Assembly: GCA_050084515.1 (NCBI GenBank)
Contig: CM114272.1
Span: forward strand, 50,406,001-50,470,000
Source: Blasia pusilla
Lineage: Eukaryota; Marchantiophyta; Marchantiopsida; Blasiales
Direction: 5' to 3'
Length of the DNA: 64,000 bases
A program made the position numbers and the translations under genes. Each line of letters opens with the position of its first letter. Within the stretch, counting starts at the first letter, position 1. The notes below the pieces were generated by a model that saw only the letters and a list, made by a program, of their open reading frames with translations, was not told the origin of the DNA and searched no databases. This document shows positions 1 through 11,566 of the stretch, piece by piece.

Positions 1-900
1 ATAGGATTACGTTGGAACTCAAAAGCACGGCGGAGCACTCACGAGAGTCCCATCCCAACTTTTTCTAGACCGAAAAATATCGGGGATCGGAAGGCAAACG
101 TCCAAAAGCCACGGACGAAGAAAAATTCAGACTGTGCGTCTACTCGATTTCGTCCACCTCCTCTCCCTTAGAATAAGCACAATCGGTGCATCGCAAGAAG
201 TAAGATTCGGTCCGTCCGTCCCCCGCGCTGGATGCGCGTTCGGTTAGCCAAGATGCACTGTTTTCCAGGCCGGGCTTGAGTTAACAGTCGCCTATCTCCT
301 CCTCATTCAACCATAGCCTATCGATGCAAGAAGAACAAATTCGAGGGGCGATATCTTCTCTCCATATTATTCGGAAGCCGCTCCCACTATTCCTTTTCTG
401 CGCTGGGAAGACGAGGAGCATCGAAGTGACCGCCAAGCAAACGCTATCTGCTAACGACCAAGTGGAAGGCGAGGGTACATCTAGCCCGATCCTCTCTATT
501 ACTGGAACGACGGGCCCTCCGGCCCAGAGGTCGCCAGACGTTACCAATCAATCAACGGCGACGTGACCGAAGAGTGAGTCGATCTCCGTTCATCGGCGGA
601 GGGTCGGGACTCGGAAGTGGCGGCCATTCTACCCTCTCTAGTCCAGCTGCCGTGAGATTCGTGCGCTCGAGTCCCTGGGTGGATGAGGTGCCGGTGGCCC
701 AGGGTACTGGTCAACCCTTGAGAGAAAGGAAAGCCCGGCCCACAGCAAGGCGACGGGGGGGCCTCTCCTCCTCGTGCGGAACCCGCGCTACTCGTAGAAC
801 GGGTTCAGGTTACTAGATGATGATGTCACGGCTGGGAACTGCTCACGCCCCTAGACGTTCCCCACCCTTTCCCCTTTACAAGCCATTTAATAAATAATAA
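1..900. other. No recognisable gene; GC-richer edge segment
   Basis: This stretch is more GC-rich than the following 3 kb. It has short open frames on both strands (for example 281-547 minus and 574-816 plus), but none shows a motif, splice pattern or composition I recognise. It could be the 5' region of a neighbouring gene lying to the left, but nothing in the sequence proves that. Confidence 0.3.
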
Positions 901-2878
901 TAAAGAATCCGGTTCATATATATCCTAATAACTAAACAAACTACATGATATTGTCGGCGTCTGGCGTTTAATTAATTTCCGCAAGCCATATATATTATTA
1001 AATTGGATTCAATCGTTGGTGGAGTGTACAACCATTGCACCGCATTTTAGATGCACATGACATTTGGTCTTACTCATGTCCTTTATGAAACTGCATGTGT
1101 GAATATAATATTCGTATTTCCGTGTAGTTTTTCCCCTTTTGTTTAATGAGCGGGTGCTAAGGAGCGAGCTTGAGGAAAAAACTCATGTAAGAGGTAAAAA
1201 AAAAATATGAATGTCCACCTACTATTTGATAATGAACAATTGGTATAAGGAGTAAGTTTTTATTTGCATGCCAACTATAAGTGAGTCTTACTCGAAGTTG
1301 TCGTGATTGAAGAAAGAAAGGGGGAAATTAGGGTGTGGGAGGGTAGTAGAGTTCACATGGGCCCTACCCAAAAGTTCTCAGACGCATTATGGATTAGAGA
1401 GTTATAAAATTTTGATGATCATTTTCTTTCACTAGTTTAACGAAAGGTCCAAGGGTATAATCTCAATATGAGTATTCCTCTAGGCAGGTATTCCATTATG
1501 ACAACTGAAAAGTCATTACTTCTTTTTCATGTAATTACTTGGAGACATTTCATGCCGTCTCTATATGGATATATTATTATTGAAGAGTGTCTCTTCATTC
1601 CGTAATCTACTATGGCATTTGACATTTTCAAATTAATTTTAAATTGTATTTGATAATTAATCATGAGAAGTAATTTCAATTTGAACATGACTTGGTTTAA
1701 ACTAGTCCTTATAAGTGGGAACATCCAACTAGTAGTAGTTAATGGAGGGAGACGAGGATTTGGGAATAGAACATGAAGAAGGGAAGCCCATAAAGTGAAT
1801 TCTATCTATGCCTAGCTATCTAGTGGATTTCACTTAAATATTTAATATGATTCCTCATGTTAATTGACTTCTTAAATATGCTCAAAATGGTGGGACGTTA
1901 TTTTTCTAGGAGCACTTACAATAAGCCTACCTTCTTCTTCTGGTATGGATATTGTAGCTTAGATACCACATAGTAGAGTTTTCACGATGATACATCTCAT
2001 AATGGGCTTAGCCGAATCAAGTATTTTGCAATCAATAGGCAGTGAGAACCAATATTTTGTGTTGTTCTTTCGAGATCCATCGTATGCATTTCTTAATTGA
2101 GCTCATAAGATGGATTTTGTATAGACGTTGTTATTACCACCTATGACGTAACTAGGATGTTTGGTAATTTTTATAAAAATAGCTTCCATCTACAAAGGAA
2201 GAGATATTACTCCCCACGAGAATACCTCGTTAAGATTGCCGTCTTTCTATGTCTTTATCACAATATGAGATTAAGTCCTCACAAGGATTCTGAATGATGC
2301 TCATTTGGATATCTCATGCATGATTTTATGGAGAGAGATAATCTAAATGAATAGTCCACCTTCATATGTAAATCTCTTTTAGTATATGTGTGTTTACATG
2401 CATTGAGAGGATTGTCTTTTAGTAGAGTCACTTGAGTTTACGAGAACCTTAGTACCTTATGCATTTACAAACTTACATTTTTCTTCTTCAAATATAGCCA
2501 CTATAAGATAGCCCTTTCATCAATATGTGTAAGGATATTAATAGAACAAAATATTTCAGTATGGTAGGTAAACTTTATATGCATTAATTATATCAAATAA
2601 AATGTAAGGGAATTTAGTATTTTATATGAATAAATAATCCAAATAAATATAGAGATTATACTATTGAGTCATAAATTTGATGACCTTTCTTACACTCCAC
2701 ACTTTTCCAATAAGTTGTACATAAGATACTTAAAAAAAAAATTAAAGTCTATAGCATCATCTATGACATTATAAAAGTTGTTTTGGAAGATATCCAATTA
2801 TGATTCCATGCCATGTGTATGTAGAACTTTACATGGAAAGGGCATACAATCTTTCTTAGTCAAATATATACTATTTTT
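901..2878. other. AT-rich intergenic DNA
   Basis: AT-rich sequence with no convincing open frame and no transposon motif that I can see. A 28-nt segment at about 1572-1599, containing the small inverted repeat TGAAGAG/CTCTTCA, recurs with one difference at about 57353-57380. Confidence 0.6.
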
Positions 2879-3635
2879 CAAAAATAAATAAATGAATTCA
2901 AATATGCTTCATGATGATCTTGTGAAAGCTCGAATTATTTGAAATTAGATCATGAAATACTAAGAAACACCATAGCACACGCAAACTAATAATAATATTT
3001 TAAATATGTTTTTTTCCATTTCATATGAGATATATAATAGATTTATCTATAGGTTGCAAAGTGTGACTATCATGTAAATTACAAGTTTTGTTTTGAACAT
3101 TCCTAAAAAGTTTCTAACCTATGAATCTTCTATGTAATTTTCTTACTCTTGGGTTCGTATTGTTGCACTATGTTCCACTTTTAAGGGTTGAGGAGGGGAC
3201 TACACTTTTCCTATCCCCTTCGAAGTCCTTTCCCCATCATAATTCATTCATGGATTCAAAAATAAATAAATGAATTCAAATATGCTTCATGATGATCTTG
3301 TGAAAGTTCGAATTATTTGAAATTAGATCATGAAATACTAAGAAACACCATAGCACACGCAAACTAATAATAATATTTTAAATATGTTTTTTTCCATTTC
3401 ATATGAGATATATAATAGAGTTATCTATAGGTTGCAAAGTTTGACTATCATGTAAATTACAAGTTTTGTTTTTGAACATTCCTAAAAAGTTTCTAACCTA
3501 TGAATCTTCTATGTAATTTTCTTACTCTTGGGTTCGTATTGTTGCACTATGTTCCACTTTTAAGGGTTGAGGAGGGGACTACACTTTTCCTATCCCCTTC
3601 AAAGTCCTTTCCCCATCATAATTCATTCATGGATT
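2879..3635. repeat. Tandem duplication, 378-bp unit, two copies
   Basis: Positions 2879-3256 and 3257-3635 are head-to-tail copies that differ at only about five bases plus one T insertion in a T run. The near identity implies a recent duplication. The unit is AT-rich and shows no coding potential. Confidence 0.93.
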
Positions 3636-4720
3636 ACGTCTATACAACAAGTATCGACATCACAAAGGAATCATTTATATATAGAGCATGTATCTACAAA
3701 TCATATATGGATGTAGTCATAATTTTTTTATCTATGAACAAATATTGACCGTGATGTGTCCAAGAGGCTATATCATGAGCACTATTGCTACATCTACTTC
3801 TACCGTGCCTTTTTCAAACTAACTCAAATTTTTAACCCATTGGCTAGCTCGAGGTGTGGGAATTTTTCTAACCTCTTCCTAAGACAAAATATCAAGCTTA
3901 TTTTCCTCATGATATTTTCACCTATCTTCTCCTAGGATTATCGCTCCCTTAATACTCCACGTATGAGTCTAGTAGGGCCTTGTTGTCATCTCGGCTTCAT
4001 TGCTCATATAAGCATAGTTGTACAAAAATGGATAATATTTTCCCTAGGACATACATAGACGGACAAGTTTGGATATGTCCATAGACATGGATTACAATAG
4101 GTAGAGCCCACACTTCTAGCTCATGGTGGAAGGCAAGGCAAGGGCAGGCGGGCAACAAGGGGGGAGGAAGTGGAGGTAGGAGGAAGAAAAAATAAGAAAG
4201 TGTGGATCACGAAGGCAAGTGGCGGGATGCGAAAGAAGAGGGAGATGGGATCTATATTGACAAGTCATATAAGAAGGTTGCATATGGACAAAGTCCACAA
4301 ACTTTGTCCATATGCAACCTTGCATGCATATTGGACATTTTCCAATATGCTTTGAATTCTCAAATATGAATCAATTCTTGTTAGTCACCATCTTGAGTAT
4401 GTATTACTAATACAAAGAAATGTGTTACAAAATAGTACAAACATAAGGGGAATTATTCTCATCAAGATGCCAAGGGTTAAGCAAATCTCCCTTTCCTATA
4501 TATGTTCATATATACGATATTTTATGTGTACTTCTTGCATGTCCTACTACCCATTGGAAAAATCCCCATGTATACTAAAATAATTTTGGTAATAGATCCA
4601 ATTATTCTATCGTGAATAATCATGAGAGATCCTCCGTACTTCCATCGTAATTTTCTATGCACTTTAAACAAAATAAGGAGTTATTCGCATAGATAATTTA
4701 AAATGTATGCTCATCACCTT
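3636..4720. other. AT-rich intergenic DNA
   Basis: No gene recognised. It contains the perfect foldback at 4274-4321 and a purine-rich patch at about 4130-4250. It ends where LTR-like sequence starts at 4721. Confidence 0.55.
4274..4321. repeat. Perfect foldback, 21-bp arms, 6-nt loop
   Basis: The arm at 4274-4294 is the exact reverse complement of 4301-4321, with loop CCACAA between. The perfect match means it formed recently or is maintained. A similar perfect foldback lies at 33416-33467 with an unrelated sequence. Confidence 0.93.
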
Positions 4721-4736
4721 TCTCACGACTGTTAGG

Positions 4737-5379
4737 TGTCGTGCGCATACACATCGCTACACAACATACATCGCTATCACTGAACACACACACAAACACG
4801 CACGATCCCATACTAACTCATGGCATCCAAACAACGAGACAAGAAGTACCAAAATATCTCCAATAAAGTAAGATCCAATCTCTCTCTACACAATCTCACA
4901 CCATAGCTCTCAAAGGTGTGCACTTTCTCTCATGTCAAACCAAACCCACTCTCCTAATGAGAGGCTTGGGTTACACTCACAAGGCAAGGGACCATAGCTC
5001 CGCCGCCTCATGCCAAGAGGTTCAACAAAGAGAGAATGAGCTCTCAAGCTCTCTCTCCTTGGGATATACACCCCTCCCCTCTCCCAAGCTCTCTCCATGA
5101 TAACCTATTCTCCCAAGTCACCTCTTTGGCTCTTGACCTGATGTAGGAGGTCAAGGGCCACTTACCAAAAATAGAAAGTCGATCATATACTCAAAATGAT
5201 ACTTACCTAAAATAGCAAGTTCCTCAATATGGCTCAAAATGAGCCAAAACGAAGGGGACACGTGCTCTCTCAGGTTTCCCGGGGCCTCAGCACGTCATCC
5301 TCGATCTCCTAGGCGTGTCCTCCACTACTCTTGAAGACCCTCTACAAGATCTCACCGATCTATCCTAAAGGACGTGACA
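4737..5379 (-). mobile_element. Solo LTR of the same Ty3 family, nested and inverted
   Basis: Read on the minus strand, this 643-bp segment starts TGTCACGTCC and ends GCGCACGACA, matching the 3' LTR at 15040-15681 over its full length. It is flanked by TAGG on both sides (4733-4736 and 5380-5383), which fits a target-site duplication, and it splits an LTR lying in plus orientation. It therefore fixes the true LTR ends of the family as TG...CA. A solo LTR usually arises by recombination between the two LTRs of a full element. Confidence 0.88.
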
Positions 5380-5383
5380 TAGG

Positions 5384-5880
5384 ATAGATCATTGGGATCT
5401 AGCAAAGCATCTGCACGAGTAATGGAGGACAGGCCCAGGAGGTCAAGGATGACATGTTGAGGCCCCAGGAAACCCGAGAGAGTAGGTTTCCCCTTCGTTT
5501 CGGCTCATTTGGAGCAATATTGAGAAACTTACTATTTCGGGTAAGTTTCCATGTTGTGTATAGTTGACTTTCCACTTTGGAAAGTGGCCCTTGACCCGCT
5601 ACAGCAAGTCAAGAGCCAAGGAGGTGACCTGCGAGCATAGATTACCGTTGAGGGGGCTTGGGAGAGGGAATGGGGTATACCTTCAAGAGAGAGAGCTTGA
5701 GAGCTCATTCTCTCTTTGTTGAACCTCTTGGCATAAGGTGGCGGAGCTATGGTCCCTTGCCTTGTGAGTGTAACCCAAGCCTCTCATTAGGAGAGTGGGT
5801 TTGGTTTGATATGAGAGAGAGTGCACACCTTTGAGAGCTATGGTGTGAGATGGTGTAGAGAGAGATTGGATCTTACTTTA
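5384..5880 (+). repeat. 5' LTR of Ty3 copy 1 (interrupted, 3' end missing)
   Basis: Matches the 3' LTR from its AGGATAGATC segment through GATCTTACTTTA. The first 16 bases of this LTR lie at 4721-4736, on the other side of the nested solo LTR. The last ~130 bp present in the 3' LTR are absent here; at 5881 unrelated leader sequence begins. Confidence 0.8.
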
Positions 5881-7425
5881 CAAATAGAGAATGAGAGAGT
5901 GAGAGAGCTTCATGGGGGAGTTTGCTAGTCATTCGTTGTTTTTGCAGGTTGGAAGCCGTGTTTCCTGTTCAGCGGCTCATGGGAGTGCTCACCGGAGCAA
6001 TTGATTATTCTTTGCATTTGTCGATTTTTCGTGTGGAAGAGTGGCGCGTGGAAGCGCTGTCCAATTTCTGATAGGGATTGATTATGGGGACGTGTTGCCC
6101 CATGTCGATGCTCTCGGGAGCACCATATAGCTTGTTGATTTGTATTTTTATAGGTTTTACGTTTGGAGAAATGAGAGCGGAAGCATTGCCGGATTTTGTG
6201 TAGGAGAAAAAGACATTGGGCTTTACAAAAATCCCCGTCAGTTCTTACAGGAATGTCTGATTCTAAATATTTTTTGACAATTTTATAGATCATGAAGTTG
6301 TGCACGATGTGCAATAACTAGTGCACTATTTGGAGTTGCAAGAAAAATGTTATGATCAATCTTGCAAAATTTCCATTGCTAGGCAATTTTTAGGGTTAAA
6401 TTGTTCAAACCCTAAACCAGCGGCGGCCGTCGCCGTCATAGTCACCGTCAACGGTCCACCATCAATGGTCAACCATCAACCATCATCGTCATCGGTCGGC
6501 CGTCACCATCAACGGTCACCGTCAACGGTTCACCGTCCGTTGTCCACCCTTTGGTTGCCATTGCCGCCATTACGTAGTGGAGGGTCTTCCACGACGTTCA
6601 TTGATTCTCTCACTTGCGTCGCCACCACGTACTTTATTATGGCTTCCACAGTCATCACAATTTTGTCATCAACCAATAATGGCAGATGTCCTCCGGCTAT
6701 GGTGTTTGAGTTTTGATTTCATGTTGCTATGTTGTGATTGGTAGCCGCTCGACGATGATCGAGTAACGTGTCGTGACGCCCTTAGCCGCAACGGACCGCC
6801 GATTGCTATGCCCTCCGACTCGTGGCCGCACTACACCGTCTCGATCGCGGAACCGCTCCTTCACTAAGGAGCAGAGCGTATGAATTGCTGATTGAGGAGG
6901 GTATGCCGCCAAGTGCCGCACCCCATTCCTGAGTGTCGTGATGTTTGTAGTCGTTATGTGACGCCAGTGCGGCACCGGACCGCTCGACCTGCATCGCACA
7001 TCGAGGAGGTTGAGCAGCGTCAGTACGAGAGGAGTACGACTTGCTGATTGGAGGAGTTGTATTTACGACCGAGTTGGGGTTGAGATTTACAGTTGTTGAG
7101 GAGCGATATCGACATGTGTTCAGGTTACCCATTCTGGTACTTTCCCCTGCACGTGTGAGGGATTTTGGGATTTGGGTAGTTTATTTGGGGATATTGGGTT
7201 GTGTGGATGCTGAGAGCATTATTCATATATGTGGTTTAGGGGACATAGACCTATGTGGGATATCCGGAGTTGAGGGTAGATTGTCGATGAGATGATAGCC
7301 TGGTCGATTTGCCCCACCATCCCGCGTGTTGCCGCACGTTACACGTCTCGGGGAGGGAGAGTGTAGATCAAGTGCCTAATGTTTGGGATGAGTGATTTAG
7401 GGATAACTCGCGAGGTTGAGAGTGA
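5881..7425 (+). other. Ty3 copy 1 leader region with ACGGTC-rich repeats
   Basis: Lies between the 5' LTR and gag. I see no tRNA primer-binding site I can name. A run of imperfect short repeats built on CAACGGTCACCGTC occupies about 6417-6545. Short frames here show no known domain, so part of this may be a decayed gag N-terminus. Confidence 0.45.
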
Positions 7426-8735
7426 TTGAGTGAGAGGGGCATGAGGGTTGTCACGGTGTTCGTTCGAGATTTTGAGAGGCAAGGTGGTGAACTCGAGAGT
7501 ACCTCTACAGGTTTTACCTTGAGTGGCGCGAGGTTTCGAGGGTCTCCACGTGAGAGACCACCTCGACCTCCTTCTTTGTCATCTTCAAACGAGGGGGAGG
7601 GTGTAGAGGCTTTTGTGAGCACATCGCCATACATTGTGAGTGGTCCTACCAGTTGGGCGTACGAGATGGACGACCGGGGTAGAGGACCGCGTAGGTTTTC
7701 AGGTGCAGTAGGCACGATTGAGTTGCACGATTTCATCTCTGAGTTTAGGAGTTGGTGCGACTCCCAACGGACAGGAAGTCTAGAGAGTTCAACCCGTTTA
7801 CAGCATGGAACGGTGTGTTCCAATATTTAGAGGGGGCGCCCATGGACAATTACCATGAGTTCTCTCAGAGATATGCACGTGAGATCGAGGCGTGGAGGCT
7901 CTACTATAACCCACATTATGTGTCATGGACGGAGCCGTTCTCAGATGAGGAGGAGGAGTGAGGAGAGGCTACTTCCTCTTCCACTAGTGACGTTTTAGGA
8001 GGGGTCACTCGCACTCGACCAATTGCACCGTCTAGTTGGGTTCGTCCCAGGTTTAACTCTGTGGTTGAGTTCTTTGTTGAGTTGAGGGCAAGCTACCAGG
8101 GGGTACGGACGGAGAAGTTGCGGAGCATCCACGACTTCCAGAGGCGCCTAGGTGAGAGTTTGCGTGAGGCTTACACTCGCTTGCACTGGTTGATCAACAT
8201 AACTCAGGGGATGACAGAGGCTCGGGCTATCCAGTCATGGTACGCGATGTTGGACCAGACCCTGCGGACACGGGTGCAGGAGGGGTGCTTCTTATGAACA
8301 CCTCCCCTACGTTGAGAGATGTTTTTAGGACCGCCGAGAACATTGAGCACAACATGGCAGAGGAGACCGTAGCCATCATGGGTTTTGGGCGAGAGCAGTC
8401 ACGATTGGCTGCATCACCTGTGCAGCAAGGTGGACTCGGAGATAGGTCGACTGTAGCACCACAAGCTCAAGGAGGATACCGGGAGGCCGTGCCATAGAGA
8501 CTTGCGCCTTCATATGCGGCTCAGCAGTAGCTGCTTACTATTACTTGTTGGTCATGTGGTGGAGCCCATCATCAGCGCGATTGCACTCGTCAGGGTCATG
8601 GACGTGTGCCTCAGCATGGAGGAGGAGATGGTGCTCCACCAAGAGGTTATCAGTGTGTCTATTGTCAGAGGTACGGTCATACACGCGCCATATGTTTCAG
8701 TTTACATCCTGAGTTACGTCCAGATTGAGGGCTAG
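7426..8735 (+). pseudogene. gag: Ty3 gag (copy 1), frameshifted, with two CCHC zinc knuckles
   Basis: Gag forms the retrotransposon particle and binds its RNA. The capsid-like part runs over 7426-8297, crossing frames near 7755 and a stop near 7961. It includes the pattern SLREAYTRLHWL, like the gag helical region of Ty3 elements. Downstream, in frames that cross the listed stops, two nucleocapsid zinc knuckles are visible. One, at 8546-8584, reads C-x2-C-x3-H-x4-C (CWSCGGAHHQRDC). The other, at 8654-8695, is canonical C-x2-C-x4-H-x4-C (CVYCQRYGHTRAIC). The knuckles make the gag call firm. Copy 2 lacks this part entirely. Confidence 0.78.
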
Positions 8736-9012
8736 AAAGGGTACCAGAGCGAGTAGCCAGTCCGGGTGGGCCTAGAGATCGTGCATCAATGGTCTTGTTG
8801 GGGGACGAGGAGCTAGAGTTGCCTGACAGGGTGGTGGAGCTGCCCGTGGAGGAGGTAGAGAACCACCACCTAGATGCGCCGAGGGAGACGTCGCACGTAA
8901 GGCTGGGATGGCTGCTTAGATACAACATCTATAGGAGCAGATTGCCGCTATGGCATTAAGATTACCCGATGTCGGATCCATGGCATCGACATCATAAAGA
9001 GCAACCAGAGAT

Positions 9013-9953
9013 ATGGAGGATCGTGGTTGGATGTGCGGGGTTGCCCAGATGGAGGCCGCCGCAATTGTGACGCGTGGAGCAGCCGTAGAGTTGGATCCAC
9101 AACGAGGGGAAGCCGCAAAACATACTAGGCTTCCCCAGTCTTTCACGTTGTCTGAAGCGATGAGGAACCCATCGATGGGTCCTCATCAAAGTTCCAGGAG
9201 AGTTGGTGATGTTGTTGGTGTGCAGGCACGGAGGGCGATGGGAGAAGCAAGTGTCACGACTCCTATTGTTGATGCTCAAGAGGGGCATGTGTCGAGCACG
9301 TTGTTGGGGGTGGCCACCGTTGTGTACCGCACTCCTTTATTTTCTGCTTCCGATCTTATGACGTTGGGGGTTACGCTCGCCGAGGCTTTTCGGCTCGCCG
9401 CTTCACTATGTGAGCGCGGAGTTGGAGTTCCTGCATCACATTCATATGTGATTGCATAGAAGGTGATGGACCTGCCCTTGGAGCGGATGCTTGGGCCGTC
9501 CACGTCAGATTCATGGCAGGCTACGGCTGCTAGGATGGCGGAGATGCCCGCTAGACCCGTGATAGAGCGTGCCATGGCTTCTTTTGGTGTTGTGTTGTTG
9601 GATAATTGAGGAGAGGTCTTCCAGTTGGTGAGTTCTGGAGGTAGAGCTTTTGTCCGCAATGCGTCTTGTTGGATTCGGGAGCGCAACCCCTGATGTTGGG
9701 GAAAGCGTCATTTAGAGGATTGGGATTGACGAGAGCCGATGTGGAGCGTTGTCCATTCCAGATACATGCATCCTTGGGTGGAGCGACAACCACACAGTAT
9801 ATCACCCGACAACGAGTCGTGGTGAGGATTCCCTCGGGACATCCTACATATGAGTCCGTGGTGCGAGCCAAGGCGATAGTGACTGCTGCAGAGTCCTATG
9901 ACGTCTTGGTTGGTGGAGCAGTGTTATACCCGATGGGGTTTTCCTTGGATTAG
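9013..9953 (+). pseudogene. Conserved module of unknown role followed by retropepsin (copy 1)
   Basis: The segment 9013-9609 encodes a module I do not recognise. It is clearly shared with copy 2 (22970-23578): both have ELDPQRGEA, LPQSF-x-LSE, and a later MxLGVxLAxxFxLAAxLCE block. After a stop and a frame change, 9660-9953 carries the aspartic protease, with the catalytic D-S-G-A signature in LLDSGAQPLMLGKA. The protease matures the polyprotein. The module sits between nucleocapsid and protease, where Ty3 elements normally have only linker, so it may be an added domain. Confidence 0.72.
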
Positions 9954-10319
9954 TTGTAGGAGTCAGCGTCCTATAGACGAGGATGGCAGTCAGGTGATGG
10001 GCGCCTTAGCTCATTACTCGTTCGATTCACAAGTGCAGTGATCGAGCGACGGCCAGGAGAGGTGGCAACCTTAACAACATTTAGCAGTGCCATCACTTGG
10101 CCAAGTGATTTGATTGAGGGATATGTCCATGCAAAGGATACTCCCGTTCCTGATATTTCTATGGAGAGGAGTGTTATGGTAACCGCGTCATTCCGTGGAA
10201 GAGAGGTGCCGTTGTGGGGCTCGACTGAGGAGCTTCAACGATTGGCAGATGAGCACGTGTAGACGTGAGGCGTTTGCACCAGAGCATGATAGTCTAAGGA
10301 ACCCGAGAAAGCAGGGAGT

Positions 10320-11343
10320 GCTACGATGACACCCTTGGATACCACACCAATTGTGTGGTATATCCCGGAGGAGGGTATTCGAGTGTTAGATCTCTTTGGA
10401 GGGATTAGCACTGAGTTAGTTGTTGTTTTGCAGGCAAGAGTGCGAGGGCAGTAGTATGTGTATGTGGAGAGTGATGATGTTGCAAGGCGCGTCTCACCAC
10501 GATATGTGGGGTAATTACGCTTACGTTTTCTCGACTTATTGTCTGCATCCGCGGTACAAGGGTACCAGAGTTCCCTACCGAGGGATATTTCGTTGTTGGA
10601 GGCGGAGGACTTAGAGGGGGTAGGGACCATTGATTTGGTCATTTTCGGTTGGCCATGTCAAGGCCAATCGAGTGCTGGATGAGGGAGCGGGTTGGCTGAC
10701 ACTCGGTCCAAGTTGTTTTGGGAGATGTTGAGGGTCTTATGGTAGTTGCATGAGCAATAGTCTCATTCTCCAACCTACATTCTGGAGAATGTGCCGATCT
10801 TAGGAGACTCCATGTCACGGGTGGTGACGAGTGCTCATCAAGTGCGTTCCTGGATCGGCCTAGCAATGTTCTTGGATGCGGCGAATGTAGGTTCTAGAGC
10901 CCATGGCCCGCGTCTATGGTGGACCAACTTGGTGCCCCATGTCGTGTTAAGGAGGACGTATGCGAGAGTGGAGCAACCCATTTCTTAGTGGATTCCATTC
11001 TGGATCCAGGTCGTCGATCACAGGCAGAGAGGCACGATGATCGACCACCGTTGACTGTGGTCAATAGGGTAGGCAGACCGCGGGCAGGCTTGCCCACGTT
11101 TGTGAGTTTTCGTGCTTCCTATGCAAAGAAGGAGGCCGGTCCTAGCTTGGTTTGGGATGACCAAGTTCAGCGGTTGGTGGAGCCCAACGCCGACAAGAGA
11201 GAGCGAGCGATGGGATTTCCCACAGGAGTGACGATAGTACCGTTAGTGTCAGAGGCATCACGACGCCATGTCTTGGGTCAGGCGATGGACCTGAACTGCT
11301 TGACATGGATCCTCACCTTGGGAGTGGCTAAGCAGCGCCGTAT
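10320..11343 (+). pseudogene. DNMT3-like cytosine-5 DNA methyltransferase domain inside Ty3 copy 1
   Basis: The domain would transfer a methyl group from S-adenosylmethionine to cytosine in DNA. Visible motifs in order: motif I (SAM binding) VLDLFGGIST at 10383-10412; motif IV GWPCQGQS with the catalytic Cys codon at 10656-10658; motif VI ILENVP with ENV at 10785-10793; PRLWWTN at about 10906-10926; motif IX-like ERERAMGFP near 11197-11220; and motif X GQAMDLNCLTWIL ending near 11317. The uninterrupted I-IV-VI-VIII-IX-X order excludes the rearranged DRM type. The ERxMGFP...T and LGQ...L C-terminal pattern resembles DNMT3. Several in-frame stops (for example after VRGQ near 10453) show the copy is dead. 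It lies between protease and RT, exactly as in copy 2. Confidence 0.85.
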
Positions 11344-11566
11344 GAGATCGTGATAGATCATAGCGGTTGCGTTGGTGAGCCCCATGCCTACCGAGATGAT
11401 GGAGGAAATGGCTAGGGGCCAGACCCAAGGAGATCTACACATGAGGGGAGATGAGGAGAGATACCCTCAGACTTCTTGGGATGTTTTGCAGGTATGCTAG
11501 GAAATGATAGCCACTGCATCGAGTGTGGTTCCAGGCACTACACGTAGAGGAGATCAAAGTTTGTAG

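Noticed and set aside
281-547. Minus-strand ORF of 88 codons at the left edge
   Set aside because: No motif, no homologous pattern, and it overlaps an equally long ORF on the other strand; treated as chance.
4274-4321. MicroRNA precursor
   Set aside because: Perfect arms with a 6-nt loop and no extended stem do not fit plant miRNA precursors, which have longer stems and some mismatches. No target or expression evidence.
4910-5100. ORFs on both strands within the LTR copies (also 15550-15798)
   Set aside because: They fall inside non-coding LTR sequence and are not kept open between LTR copies.
10320-11343. Bacterial restriction-modification methyltransferase from contamination
   Set aside because: The domain lies between Ty3 protease and RT in two separate, diverged elements, and its C-terminal pattern resembles eukaryotic DNMT3.
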